DNA of 43,747 nucleotides from Anaerolineae bacterium. GTDB lineage: Bacteria; Chloroflexota; Anaerolineae; 4572-78; J111. The DNA lies in contig JAKLJP010000053.1 in assembly GCA_023151115.1 (NCBI GenBank), positions 1 through 43,747 on the forward strand, read 5' to 3'. Shown here in pieces: positions 15,333-22,773 of this stretch (its first letter is position 1; each line of letters starts with the position of its first letter). Below the pieces are notes generated by a model. The model was not told where the DNA came from. It saw only the letters and a list, made by a program, of their open reading frames with translations, and made no database searches. Position numbers and translations under genes: made by a program.

Positions 15333-16301
15333 ATGACCATTCTCATCGAGCAGCCTGGACAGATTAAGTGCAGCGTGGGCATTACCGCTCACAACGAAGA
15401 AGCGAATATTGCCCAGATTCTGCGGGCTATGTTAAACCAGCGGCTGCATCTGGTAGCCATCAGCGAAATCATCGTGGTGGCTTCCGGCTGTACGGACCGG
15501 ACCATTGAAATTGTGCAGGAATTTGCCGCCCAGGAACCCCGCATCCAGCTCTACATTCAAGAAAAGCGCGAAGGTAAAACCAGCGCTATCAATATTTTTC
15601 TCAGTCACGCCAGCGAAGATATTTGTGTGCTGGAAAGCGGCGACACTATTCCCCACGAAGATGCCATTGAAAATATGGTCCGCATGTTTGCCGACCCGGC
15701 CGTGGGCATGACCGGGGCGCACAAAGTGCCGGTCAATACCCCCGAACATATTGTCGGGTTTCTATCTCATCTGCGCTTGAAAATGGAGCACCAACTTTGC
15801 CTGGAAATCCCTCGCCTGGGCGAGTTAATCGCTTTTCGCAAAGTATTCGATAAAATCCCGCCCGACGTGGCCATGGATGAAGCCTTTGTCGAAGCGCTGG
15901 TCATCCGGCGCGGTTTGCAGGTGCGCTACGCCCCCGACGCTGTTGTTTTTAATATGGGGCCAGAAACGGTGCGGGATTTCATCAAGCAGCGGCGGCGCAA
16001 CCACGCCGGCCATTTGCATCTCAAGGCCAAGTATGGCTACGAAGTTTCCAGCATGGGCGCGAGTCGTTTGCTCAAATTGGCGCTTGACGAAATTTGGGGC
16101 GCGCTGCGGCTCATCTGGATTTTGTTTGTGCTGGCCACGCTGGAAGGCTATGCCCGCACTTTGGGCTGGTGGGATTATCGGGTCCATAAACGCACCCATG
16201 TGGTCTGGGATATTGCCTGGACTACTAAAGAAGTCAAACGCCCGGTTGACACGGTGGGCATCAGCATCACCTCGCCGCACCTGCCGGCCAAACGAGATTA
16301 A
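15333..16301 (+). CDS. Family 2 glycosyltransferase
   Basis: A 322-residue GT-A fold glycosyltransferase. The N-terminal VGITAHNEEANIAQIL (about 14-29) is the nucleotide-sugar binding strand, VVASGCTDRT follows near 50-59, and the metal-binding acidic motif appears as CVLESGDT near 97-104. The acceptor region contains MDEAFVEALVIRRG near 180-193. A hydrophobic segment near 253-272 (LRLIWILFVLATLEGYA) suggests membrane attachment, as in lipid-carrier or polysaccharide transferases. The sugar and acceptor are unknown. Confidence 0.85.
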   Translation: MTILIEQPGQIKCSVGITAHNEEANIAQILRAMLNQRLHLVAISEIIVVASGCTDRTIEIVQEFAAQEPRIQLYIQEKREGKTSAINIFLSHASEDICVLESGDTIPHEDAIENMVRMFADPAVGMTGAHKVPVNTPEHIVGFLSHLRLKMEHQLCLEIPRLGELIAFRKVFDKIPPDVAMDEAFVEALVIRRGLQVRYAPDAVVFNMGPETVRDFIKQRRRNHAGHLHLKAKYGYEVSSMGASRLLKLALDEIWGALRLIWILFVLATLEGYARTLGWWDYRVHKRTHVVWDIAWTTKEVKRPVDTVGISITSPHLPAKRD

Positions 16302-16517
16302 ACGCCTCGCCTTACCGTCATTGGCCAATTTGCCTCTCATATTATGCTACTATCCATTCTAAAATGTAACAAGGTCGCAAGGTCGCAGAGTCGCAGCCTT
16401 GGACGAAGCCGTCTGTAGAGGCCAAGACCCCCGGTGGATAATTTTCGGCGGTCTGCGGTCTATTTTCAGAGAGGATTGTTCATGAGCTTGCGGCACGCCA
16501 CTGATAATGAAAATTTG

Positions 16518-16601
16518 CCCTCACCTTAACCCTCTCCCATCGGGAGAGGTGACTCTTGGCTTTCTCTTCTCGTTCTTTGGGAGAGAGGTTGGGGGTGAGG
16601 G
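16518..16601. repeat. Inverted repeat CCCTCACC...CTCTCCC / GGGAGAG...GGTGAGGG
   Basis: The left arm (16518-16538) and right arm (16579-16601) are complementary with a few mismatches, and an inner CTCTCCC/GGGAGAG pair forms a second small hairpin (16531-16549). It is a dispersed type seen in many bacterial genomes and is not a gene. Confidence 0.7.
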
Positions 16602-16623
16602 CTATTTACGAAGGGAGTTATGG

Positions 16624-16682
16624 CTGGAGTGCAGACTTTAGTCTGCTAAGTCTCCAAACGAGGACTAAAATCCGCACTCCAG
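16624..16682. repeat. GGAGTGC-ended palindromic element, copy 1
   Basis: Outer arms CTGGAGTGC (16624-16632) and GCACTCCAG (16674-16682) enclose a nested perfect GCAGACTTTAGTCTGC (16631-16646). The same GGAGTGC/GCACTCC ends with a different inside occur at 30827-30873. Confidence 0.7.
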
Positions 16683-16712
16683 TCACTATTTTATACGAGG
16701 AGTCCCCCGACT

Positions 16713-18617
16713 ATGAAACAAATCACCTTTACCGACCGCCTCCGCTACCAATTTGATAACACTATGTCCAAAGGCGCCATAGCCCTGATTGGCTGGTTGT
16801 TTGTTGTCTCGGCGACGATGATACTTTGTACGTCGCTGGTCGTCATTGTCGGCGGCTTGGCCCCCGCGCCCACCGAGAGCGGCAGCCTTAGCGTTTGGGA
16901 GGTTATCTGGATGAGCGCCATGCGGGCCATGGATGCCGGTACGGTAGCGGGTGATACCGGCAGTTGGGCCTTTCGCTTGACCATGCTGGCGATTACTTTG
17001 GGCGGTATTTTTGTGGTCAGTATTCTTATCGGCGTGCTAACCAGCGGGATTGAGGGTAAACTGGAGGAACTGCGCAAAGGTCGCTCGTTTGTGGTGGAAG
17101 AGAACCACACCGTTATCCTGGGCTGGTCGCTCCAAATTTTTACCATCATCGCCGAACTGGTTATTGCCAATAGCAACCGGGGAGGCAGTTGCATTGCTAT
17201 CCTGGCCGAAAAAGACAAAGTGGAAATGGAAGATGAGATCAGGGCCAGGCTGGGCCGGACAGGCCGGACCCGGATTGTCTGCCGCACCGGCAGCCCGATT
17301 GATATGTCCGATCTAGAAATCGTCAACCCGCACAGCGCCCGCTCTATTATTATTCTGGCCGACGACTCACCCAACCCTGACTCTCACGTTATCAAAACAA
17401 CGCTGGCTCTCATTAATAATCCTCGCCGTCGCCCGCAGCCCTATCATCTGGTGGCCGAAATCCGCCACCCCAAAAATGTTGAAATCATCCGCGCCATTGG
17501 CGGCCAGGAGGTTGAGCCGATTCTGGTGCCTGATCTGATTTCACGCATCACCGTGCAGACCTGCCGCCAATCCGGTTTATCGGTGGTTTACAGTGATCTG
17601 CTCGATTTTAGCGGCGACGAGATTTATTTTCAACCGGAGCCGGGGTTGGTGGGCCAAACTTTCGGTCAGGCGTTGCTGGCTTACGAAGATTCAGCCGTGA
17701 TTGGCCTGTGTTCTAAAGATGGCCGGGTCAGATTAAACCCACCCGTGGAAACTGTCATTGAAGCCGGCGACCAAATTATTGCCATCTCGCAAGATGATGA
17801 CACCATTCGCCTCTCCGGCCAGGCGCCTGCCATTAATACCGAGGCGATTCGTCCGGCTTCAACCTCCGCGGAAATGCCGGTGCGCACACTCATTCTGGGC
17901 TGGAATTGGCGCGCCCCGTTGATTATCAGCGAGCTGGATCACTATGTGCCGCCCGGCTCGGAGGTGATGATTGTGGCCGATACCCCGGAAGAGGAAGTGG
18001 AACAGGTGGGGCAGAGCCTTGACCTGCGCCACCTGACCGTTTCTTTTAGGGCCGGCGACACGACCGACCGCCGCACCCTAGATGAACTGAACATTTCAAC
18101 CTTTCAGCACGTGATTGTGTTGAGCTATTCCGACCAACTTGAACCCCAGGATGCTGACTCGCAAACCTTGATCACCTTACTGCATTTGCGCGCCACCTCT
18201 GAGCAGAGCGGGGATACCTTTTCAATTGTCAGCGAAATGCTAGATGTACGCAATCGTGAACTGGCCGAAGTGACTCGGGCTGATGATTTTATCGTCAGCG
18301 ACAAACTGGTGAGTTTGCTGCTGACCCAAATCTCTGAAAACAAAAAATTAGCGGCCGTCTTTGCCGACCTGTTTGACCCGGAAGGCTGCGAATTGTATCT
18401 GAAACCCGCCGCCAATTATGTGGCCGCCGGTCAGCCGGTCAATTTCTACACGGTGGTTGAGGCCGCCCGGCAGCGCGGCGAAACAGCCATTGGCTATCGT
18501 CTACACGCTCAGGCCGATGACGCCGCCCAAGCCTATGGTGTGCGGGTTAACCCCGCAAAATCTAGCCCGATCACTTTTTCGGCTGAAGACCGCATTATCG
18601 TTCTGGCCGAGTCTTAG
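16713..18617 (+). CDS. CASTOR/POLLUX-like ion channel with two RCK (TrkA-N) domains
   Basis: A 634-residue membrane channel. TM1 (about 22-50) and TM2 (about 90-112) flank a pore loop with MDAGTVAGD near 71-79 in place of the potassium filter GYG, as in plant CASTOR/POLLUX nuclear channels and their bacterial relatives. Two large cytoplasmic RCK modules follow: the first begins HTVILGWS near 132 and contains VCRTGSPIDMSDL near 190, the second begins RTLILGWNWRAPLI near 391. These normally bind nucleotide or calcium and gate the pore. The ion selectivity is not predictable. ATG 16713 follows ACGAGGAG. It heads a run of envelope genes on the same strand. Confidence 0.85.
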   Translation: MKQITFTDRLRYQFDNTMSKGAIALIGWLFVVSATMILCTSLVVIVGGLAPAPTESGSLSVWEVIWMSAMRAMDAGTVAGDTGSWAFRLTMLAITLGGIFVVSILIGVLTSGIEGKLEELRKGRSFVVEENHTVILGWSLQIFTIIAELVIANSNRGGSCIAILAEKDKVEMEDEIRARLGRTGRTRIVCRTGSPIDMSDLEIVNPHSARSIIILADDSPNPDSHVIKTTLALINNPRRRPQPYHLVAEIRHPKNVEIIRAIGGQEVEPILVPDLISRITVQTCRQSGLSVVYSDLLDFSGDEIYFQPEPGLVGQTFGQALLAYEDSAVIGLCSKDGRVRLNPPVETVIEAGDQIIAISQDDDTIRLSGQAPAINTEAIRPASTSAEMPVRTLILGWNWRAPLIISELDHYVPPGSEVMIVADTPEEEVEQVGQSLDLRHLTVSFRAGDTTDRRTLDELNISTFQHVIVLSYSDQLEPQDADSQTLITLLHLRATSEQSGDTFSIVSEMLDVRNRELAEVTRADDFIVSDKLVSLLLTQISENKKLAAVFADLFDPEGCELYLKPAANYVAAGQPVNFYTVVEAARQRGETAIGYRLHAQADDAAQAYGVRVNPAKSSPITFSAEDRIIVLAES

Positions 18618-18848
18618 TCTTGGGAAGGACACACCCGCTGACAAGCTATTCACTTTGCCAAAGCAAAACTGTCTGACGACTGACTTCTGACGACTGATTA
18701 CTGTTTCGTGACTTTAGGGCAAAGAGAGAAAGTACTTTTTTCCCATAATAATTGGTACCATTTGACACTTTTTTTTAGCCCGTTTCTGCTGTATTCTAGT
18801 CCCGTGCATCATTCCCTAAAATCGAACATCTGACCAGGAGGATCAACT
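18618..18848. repeat. Spacer with CTGACGACTGA tandem words
   Basis: Repeated CTGACGACTGA/CTGATTACTG words at about 18671-18705 follow the channel gene. Similar GACTGATTACTG words follow the next gene (19515-19545) and occur near 33158. The rest is A/T-rich and ends in the ribosome site CAGGAGG (18835-18841). No convincing promoter is seen. Confidence 0.55.
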
Positions 18849-19505
18849 GTGGAATCATCCGAGACGACTGACCGTTTTGGAATTATTAATGCGCTCCTCA
18901 TTGCGTTGGTAACTTTAATCGGCGCCTATGTGGCCTGGCGGGCTTCGGTAGCCAGCGATAATGCCGGCGATGCTGCCTTAGCCGGGTTAATCTCCACGCT
19001 CAACGTCCAGGAAACAGAAGCCCTGAATAATACTTTGCTTTACGAGGATTACCGGGCCTATACGGCCTACACTCGTTATAATGCTGTTGGCGACGAAATT
19101 GAGGCAGACCTGGCCGAGGTCACCGACGAAACCGAAGCCGAAATTCTGGACCGTCAGATGCGTGAAGCCTGGGATGCCGCCGAGTCCTTTTATTTTCCCC
19201 GCGAATATTTGAAACGAGACGGCTCATATGATACCCAGCGCCATTTGGGCGAAGCCATGTCCGAAGCTGCCCGCGAGCGAGATCTCAACCCCACTCCCCA
19301 CTTTACCGAAGCCGACACCATGCAGGCTAAATCAAACAATTTGATCGGTGTGATCACCATCTTGGCCGTGTCGCTGCTGTTTTTCACTATTGTCGAAAGT
19401 GTAGATCACCCCGGTATCAAATATGCGCTGGTGACATTGGGCGTGCTGATCATGATCGCCGGCATCTGGCTGACCATTTCAATTGAATATTTCTGGTATG
19501 CCTGA
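18849..19505 (+). CDS. Three-TM membrane protein with large extracytoplasmic loop
   Basis: A 218-residue protein of unknown function. TM1 at about 12-32 (ALLIALVTLIGAYVAW), an acidic helical loop of about 125 residues, then TM2 (about 160-182) and TM3 (about 189-213). Its layout and TM1 wording (LIALVT) match the N-terminal 225 residues of the next gene, so the two are probably distant paralogues. GTG 18849 is the start, with AGGAGG 7 nt upstream. It is 231 bp after the channel gene and probably part of the same cluster. Confidence 0.7.
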   Translation: MESSETTDRFGIINALLIALVTLIGAYVAWRASVASDNAGDAALAGLISTLNVQETEALNNTLLYEDYRAYTAYTRYNAVGDEIEADLAEVTDETEAEILDRQMREAWDAAESFYFPREYLKRDGSYDTQRHLGEAMSEAARERDLNPTPHFTEADTMQAKSNNLIGVITILAVSLLFFTIVESVDHPGIKYALVTLGVLIMIAGIWLTISIEYFWYA

Positions 19506-19571
19506 TGCCGGTGACCATTGACTGACAACTGATTACTGAACACCGCTGACTACCCTCAAAGGAGAAGACCT

Positions 19572-21299
19572 GTGACCGAAACAACTTCCCCCAAAACCTC
19601 CTCTCTTTTTGATAATGAGGAACGTTTCAAACAAATTGCCGGTATTCTCATTGCCCTGGTCACAATTCTGACCGCCATCGTGGGTTATTTACAAAACGAT
19701 GCCGGCTCTCTGGATGACCGGGCCAATCGCCAGGCTCAGGAATATGCTTTCCAGGCCATGGGCCAGCGCATCAGCGGCGTAGCTCAGGCCGGCTATGCCC
19801 GCGGCGATGCCTACCGCACCTGGAGCGAATTGAACACCCTGGCCCTGGCCACCGAGAATGGCGGCGATCCTATGGCAGCGGAGCGGTATCGCGCCGTAGC
19901 CGAGCGTATGACCCAGTTGAGCCCCCTTCTGAGTGATAAAGCTTATTTTGATCCCGCCAGCGGCGAACCTAATGTAGCCAAGTATGAAGCCGATACGTAC
20001 CTGATAGAAGTCACAGCTTTGGCCGAGCGTTCAGCGGCCTGGTTTGCCGTGAAACAAGCCTGGGATGAAAAAGCCAATACCTACGTGGTCCACCTGACCA
20101 TCCTGGCTGTAGCTTTGTTTCTCCTCGGTTTGGCGACCACCATCAGTGGCCGGGCGCGCTGGATTTTTATGGTTGCCGGGGTGGTGATTGCGCTCATTGC
20201 TATGGTTTGGACAGTCAATGTCTACCTGACGCCGGTGGAGCGAATCTCTGACCCGGCCATTGACGCTTATGCCCAGGGGGTAGGGCTGGCTTATCAAGGC
20301 GAAGCTGAACAGGCCATTAAAGCTTTTGACGAAGCCCTGGCTAAAGAACCCGGCTATGCTAATGCCTTATTTGGGCGTGGCGGGACTCATTACGATCTGG
20401 GCAACTATAAAGCTGCCCTGGCCGATTTTGAAGCCGCCCAAAAAGCTGGTCGAGATGATGCCAGTGTGGGCTGGAATCTGGCCTGGCTGTATTACCTCCA
20501 GGGTGATTTTGCCCGCTCTATTCAGGCCAATCGCCGCACTCTCGACCAAAATCCTGATTTGCTGGAGGCCCGCTTCGATTTGGCTCTGGCTCTACTGGTC
20601 TCCGGTCAGATTGACCAGGCTAAAGAAAGCTATGAGCAAGCCTTAAGTCTGGCGGCAGCGCAGGTGGCTAAAGCTGAAGCGGCTGATCCGCCCCAGGAAC
20701 CACCGGCCTCGCTGTGGTGGTCTTTTGATGAGGCGGTGGCCAGCCTGGACGGTTTGCTTGACCGGATAGATGGGTTTGACGATAGCTGGTGGTCCGAGAC
20801 GCCGCCGCTGGACAAAATCAACCAGCCCGACCAGGTTTACACCGCTGCCCAGGAAATTCTGGCCCAAATTAAGGGCAACAGCGTCGCCCTGGAATACACC
20901 GGCCGGCCCTTGACCGGCGCCCTGACCGCTCAAGTTGATCCATTCACTTTTGCCGAAGCCCAATATGACGAAGACGGTGAATTTGTAGGTTATATTCCCG
21001 CCGGCTCCTTTCCCGCCGGTACCGACGAGGTTTTGATTGTTTTTGATTACAAAGGCATGCAAGACGGGCAGGATGTGGTCTGGAAAGTTTACTACAACGG
21101 CGAAGAGGATGTCGCTTGGCGCACGGTTGAAGATTGGTCATTGGGCGTAGATGGTACCGCCGAATTTCCCTTGAGTTATGCCTACAGTAACGTCTACACC
21201 CTGGCTTCGGGCGAGTACCTGGTTGAAATGTATGTGGACTCGCACCTGGCCCAGCGCGGCTACTTTGTCATTGAAGAGGAAAGCGAAGTTTCGGAATAA
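19572..21299 (+). CDS. Membrane protein with TPR repeats and an extracytoplasmic C-terminal domain
   Basis: A 575-residue protein. TM1 (about 20-42), a helical loop with many Ala/Glu, TM2 (about 173-195) and TM3 (about 199-221) repeat the layout of the preceding gene. Residues about 230-345 form three TPR units (GEAEQAIKAFDEALAKEPGY; GNYKAALADFEAA; GQIDQAKESYEQAL), then comes an acidic linker and a beta-rich domain (about 430-575). With the N-terminus inside, the TPRs and the end domain would face out. GTG 19572 is the start, with AAAGGAG 7 nt before it. The function is unknown; a scaffolding or sensing role is inferred. Confidence 0.75.
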   Translation: MTETTSPKTSSLFDNEERFKQIAGILIALVTILTAIVGYLQNDAGSLDDRANRQAQEYAFQAMGQRISGVAQAGYARGDAYRTWSELNTLALATENGGDPMAAERYRAVAERMTQLSPLLSDKAYFDPASGEPNVAKYEADTYLIEVTALAERSAAWFAVKQAWDEKANTYVVHLTILAVALFLLGLATTISGRARWIFMVAGVVIALIAMVWTVNVYLTPVERISDPAIDAYAQGVGLAYQGEAEQAIKAFDEALAKEPGYANALFGRGGTHYDLGNYKAALADFEAAQKAGRDDASVGWNLAWLYYLQGDFARSIQANRRTLDQNPDLLEARFDLALALLVSGQIDQAKESYEQALSLAAAQVAKAEAADPPQEPPASLWWSFDEAVASLDGLLDRIDGFDDSWWSETPPLDKINQPDQVYTAAQEILAQIKGNSVALEYTGRPLTGALTAQVDPFTFAEAQYDEDGEFVGYIPAGSFPAGTDEVLIVFDYKGMQDGQDVVWKVYYNGEEDVAWRTVEDWSLGVDGTAEFPLSYAYSNVYTLASGEYLVEMYVDSHLAQRGYFVIEEESEVSE

Positions 21300-21302
21300 A
21301 TA

Positions 21303-21402
21303 GGTAGCAAGTAACAAGGTAGTAGAGTGGCAGGGCAGCAAAGATATGTCTCTGCGACTTTGCGACCTTGCGATTCCGTTACCCTGCTACTTGTAACCTT
21401 AT
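21303..21402. repeat. GGTAGCAAG word repeat after the TPR gene
   Basis: AGGTAGCAAGTAACAAGGTA on the left pairs imperfectly with TACCCTGCTACTTGTAACCT on the right, with GCGACTTTGCGACC tandem words between them. It begins 3 bp after the stop codon. Confidence 0.65.
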
Positions 21403-21420
21403 AAAAGAAGGATAAACACG

Positions 21421-21936
21421 ATGCTTTTTCAACACACCTGGAAATATGTCATCAGTGGTCAAAAAACCCAAAACCGGCGCTTGGTGCAAGAGGGTGATTA
21501 TGCGGTAGTGGATGAGGTTAACCCTGACCGCCCCATTCTAAAAGTCATCCGCACCGTCGATGCTGGCGTGCCCAAGCTGCTTTATGAGGTGGGCAAAACC
21601 TACTCGGTCCAGCCCGGCCTGGCCAAAAAGACGGTCGGCAATATCAGGCTTACGGCCATCCACCGCGAACGGCTGCAAGATCTGACCGAGGCCGAAATTC
21701 TGAAGGAACTCCCCATCACTTCGATGGAAGAGGGCATCAGTGATGCCCAATGGGCCTTGCGTACCTTTATGGCTACCTGGAACATTATGAACTCCGAACC
21801 AGGGACCCGCTGGGAAGATAATCCCGAAGTCTGGGTTTTGGAATTTGAACCGGCGCTCAAAGCAACGCCCAAAAAACGCTCCAGCTTTCCATCTCGTTCC
21901 CAAACTCAATTTGGGAACGAGATGGAAAAGTCATAA
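21421..21936 (+). CDS. ASCH/PUA-like domain protein with repeat-derived C-terminus
   Basis: A 171-residue protein. The N-terminal part reads LFQHTWKYVISGQKTQNRRL, the pattern of ASCH domains (hydrophobic entry, ISGxKTxxRR), which are PUA-like and thought to bind RNA or modified nucleotides. The beta-rich YEVGKTYSVQPGL and a helical end follow. The last 18 residues (SSFPSRSQTQFGNEMEKS) are encoded by a 19-bp perfect inverted repeat and are probably not part of the original protein. ATG 21421 has AGAAGGATA upstream. The domain call is from pattern only. Confidence 0.65.
   Translation: MLFQHTWKYVISGQKTQNRRLVQEGDYAVVDEVNPDRPILKVIRTVDAGVPKLLYEVGKTYSVQPGLAKKTVGNIRLTAIHRERLQDLTEAEILKELPITSMEEGISDAQWALRTFMATWNIMNSEPGTRWEDNPEVWVLEFEPALKATPKKRSSFPSRSQTQFGNEMEKS
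21886..21928. repeat. 19-bp perfect inverted repeat inside the ASCH gene end
   Basis: The left arm TTTCCATCTCGTTCCCAAA (21886-21904) and right arm (21910-21928) are exact complements with loop CTCAA. It lies inside the open frame, 6 bp before the stop codon. Confidence 0.9.
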
Positions 21937-21966
21937 GTTTTTTATAAAACACGAAAGGAATCTACG

Positions 21967-22647
21967 ATGCAAACTGAAATTCTTTACCGTCCTTCTTTTT
22001 CAATGACACGGGTAAAACTTAGCCCCGGCGAAGAAGTCCGTGTCGAAGGCGGAGCGATGGTCGGCATGTCCGAAGGCGTGGCTATTGAAACCAAAATGCA
22101 GGGCGGCTTTCTCAAATCCCTGGCTCGCTCAGTCCTCGGCGGCGAGTCGTTTTTTTTCAATACCTACAAAGCCCCGGCCCAGGGTGGCGAAATTCACCTG
22201 GCCCCGGCCCTACCCGGCGATATGTTTGTACTGGAGCTGCAAAACGAGGCCATGCTGGTCCAATCCGGCGCGTTTGTCGCCTCGGCCAGCAGTGTTGAGA
22301 TTAGCACCAGCTGGGGCGGGGCCAAAGGTTTTTTTGGCTCCGGCGGCCTGATTTTGCTCAAAGCCACAGGTTCCGGTCCACTCGTCCTGGCCAGTTACGG
22401 AGCCATTCACGAACTGGACCTAGCCGCCGGCCAGAAGTACACCATTGATACCGGTCACATTGTTGCTTTTAGCGAAAAGGTGGGCTTCCAGGTGCGCCGG
22501 GTGGGCGGCATGAAATCCACCCTGCTTAGCGGCGAGGGCCTGGTGGTTGATCTGAGCGGCCCCGGCCGGGTGTTGATGCAGACCCGTTCCACCGATGCTT
22601 TCTTGTCGTGGCTGATTCCTCAGTTACCCAAGAGCAACAACAACTAA
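21967..22647 (+). CDS. AIM24 / TIGR00266 family protein
   Basis: A 226-residue protein of the AIM24 (TIGR00266) family, beta-helical proteins of unclear function found in many bacteria. Visible family features: the entry LSPGEEVRVEGGAMVGMS (about 19-36), GGGESFF-like LGGESFFFNTY (about 57-67), the middle QSGAFVASASSVEI (about 99-112), and FFGSGGLILLKATGSGPLVL near 121-140. No signal peptide. ATG 21967 has AAAGGAA 7 nt before. It lies between the ASCH-like gene and the secreted peptidase. Its TAA stop overlaps the first direct repeat of the following element. Confidence 0.88.
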   Translation: MQTEILYRPSFSMTRVKLSPGEEVRVEGGAMVGMSEGVAIETKMQGGFLKSLARSVLGGESFFFNTYKAPAQGGEIHLAPALPGDMFVLELQNEAMLVQSGAFVASASSVEISTSWGGAKGFFGSGGLILLKATGSGPLVLASYGAIHELDLAAGQKYTIDTGHIVAFSEKVGFQVRRVGGMKSTLLSGEGLVVDLSGPGRVLMQTRSTDAFLSWLIPQLPKSNNN

Positions 22648-22744
22648 TACCAATACTTTTCAATAACGTAGTTTAGCCCCTTGTGGGCGGGCACAAGGCC
22701 CTATGCTACGGCCTTATTTGAAATGTATTGCAACTAATACCAAT
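22641..22744. repeat. 76-bp palindromic element between 14-bp direct repeats
   Basis: CAACTAATACCAAT occurs exactly at 22641-22654 and 22731-22744. Between them lies an imperfect palindrome (TACTTTTCAATAACGTAG against TACATTTCAAATAAGG on the other strand) with a perfect inner hairpin CCTTGTG/CACAAGG. The AIM24 stop codon lies in the left direct repeat. Confidence 0.75.
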
Positions 22745-22756
22745 CCAGAATATAAC
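22728..22756 (+). promoter_or_regulatory. Promoter of the C11 peptidase gene, partly supplied by the repeat
   Basis: TTGCAA (22728-22733), a 17-bp spacer, and TATAAC (22751-22756). The -35 straddles the element end and the right direct repeat fills most of the spacer. The start would be near 22763, only about 11 nt before GTG 22774. Confidence 0.5.
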
Positions 22757-22773
22757 ATTAAGCGAGGGTTACT

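Larger units (their letters stand above)
16302..16712. other. Gene-free 411-bp repeat region before the channel gene
   Basis: No credible coding region. It holds AAGGTCGC tandem words (about 16371-16400), a large inverted repeat at 16518-16601 and a second at 16624-16682, both listed separately, and ends with the Shine-Dalgarno ACGAGGAG about 12 nt before ATG 16713. No clear promoter stands out. Confidence 0.6.
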
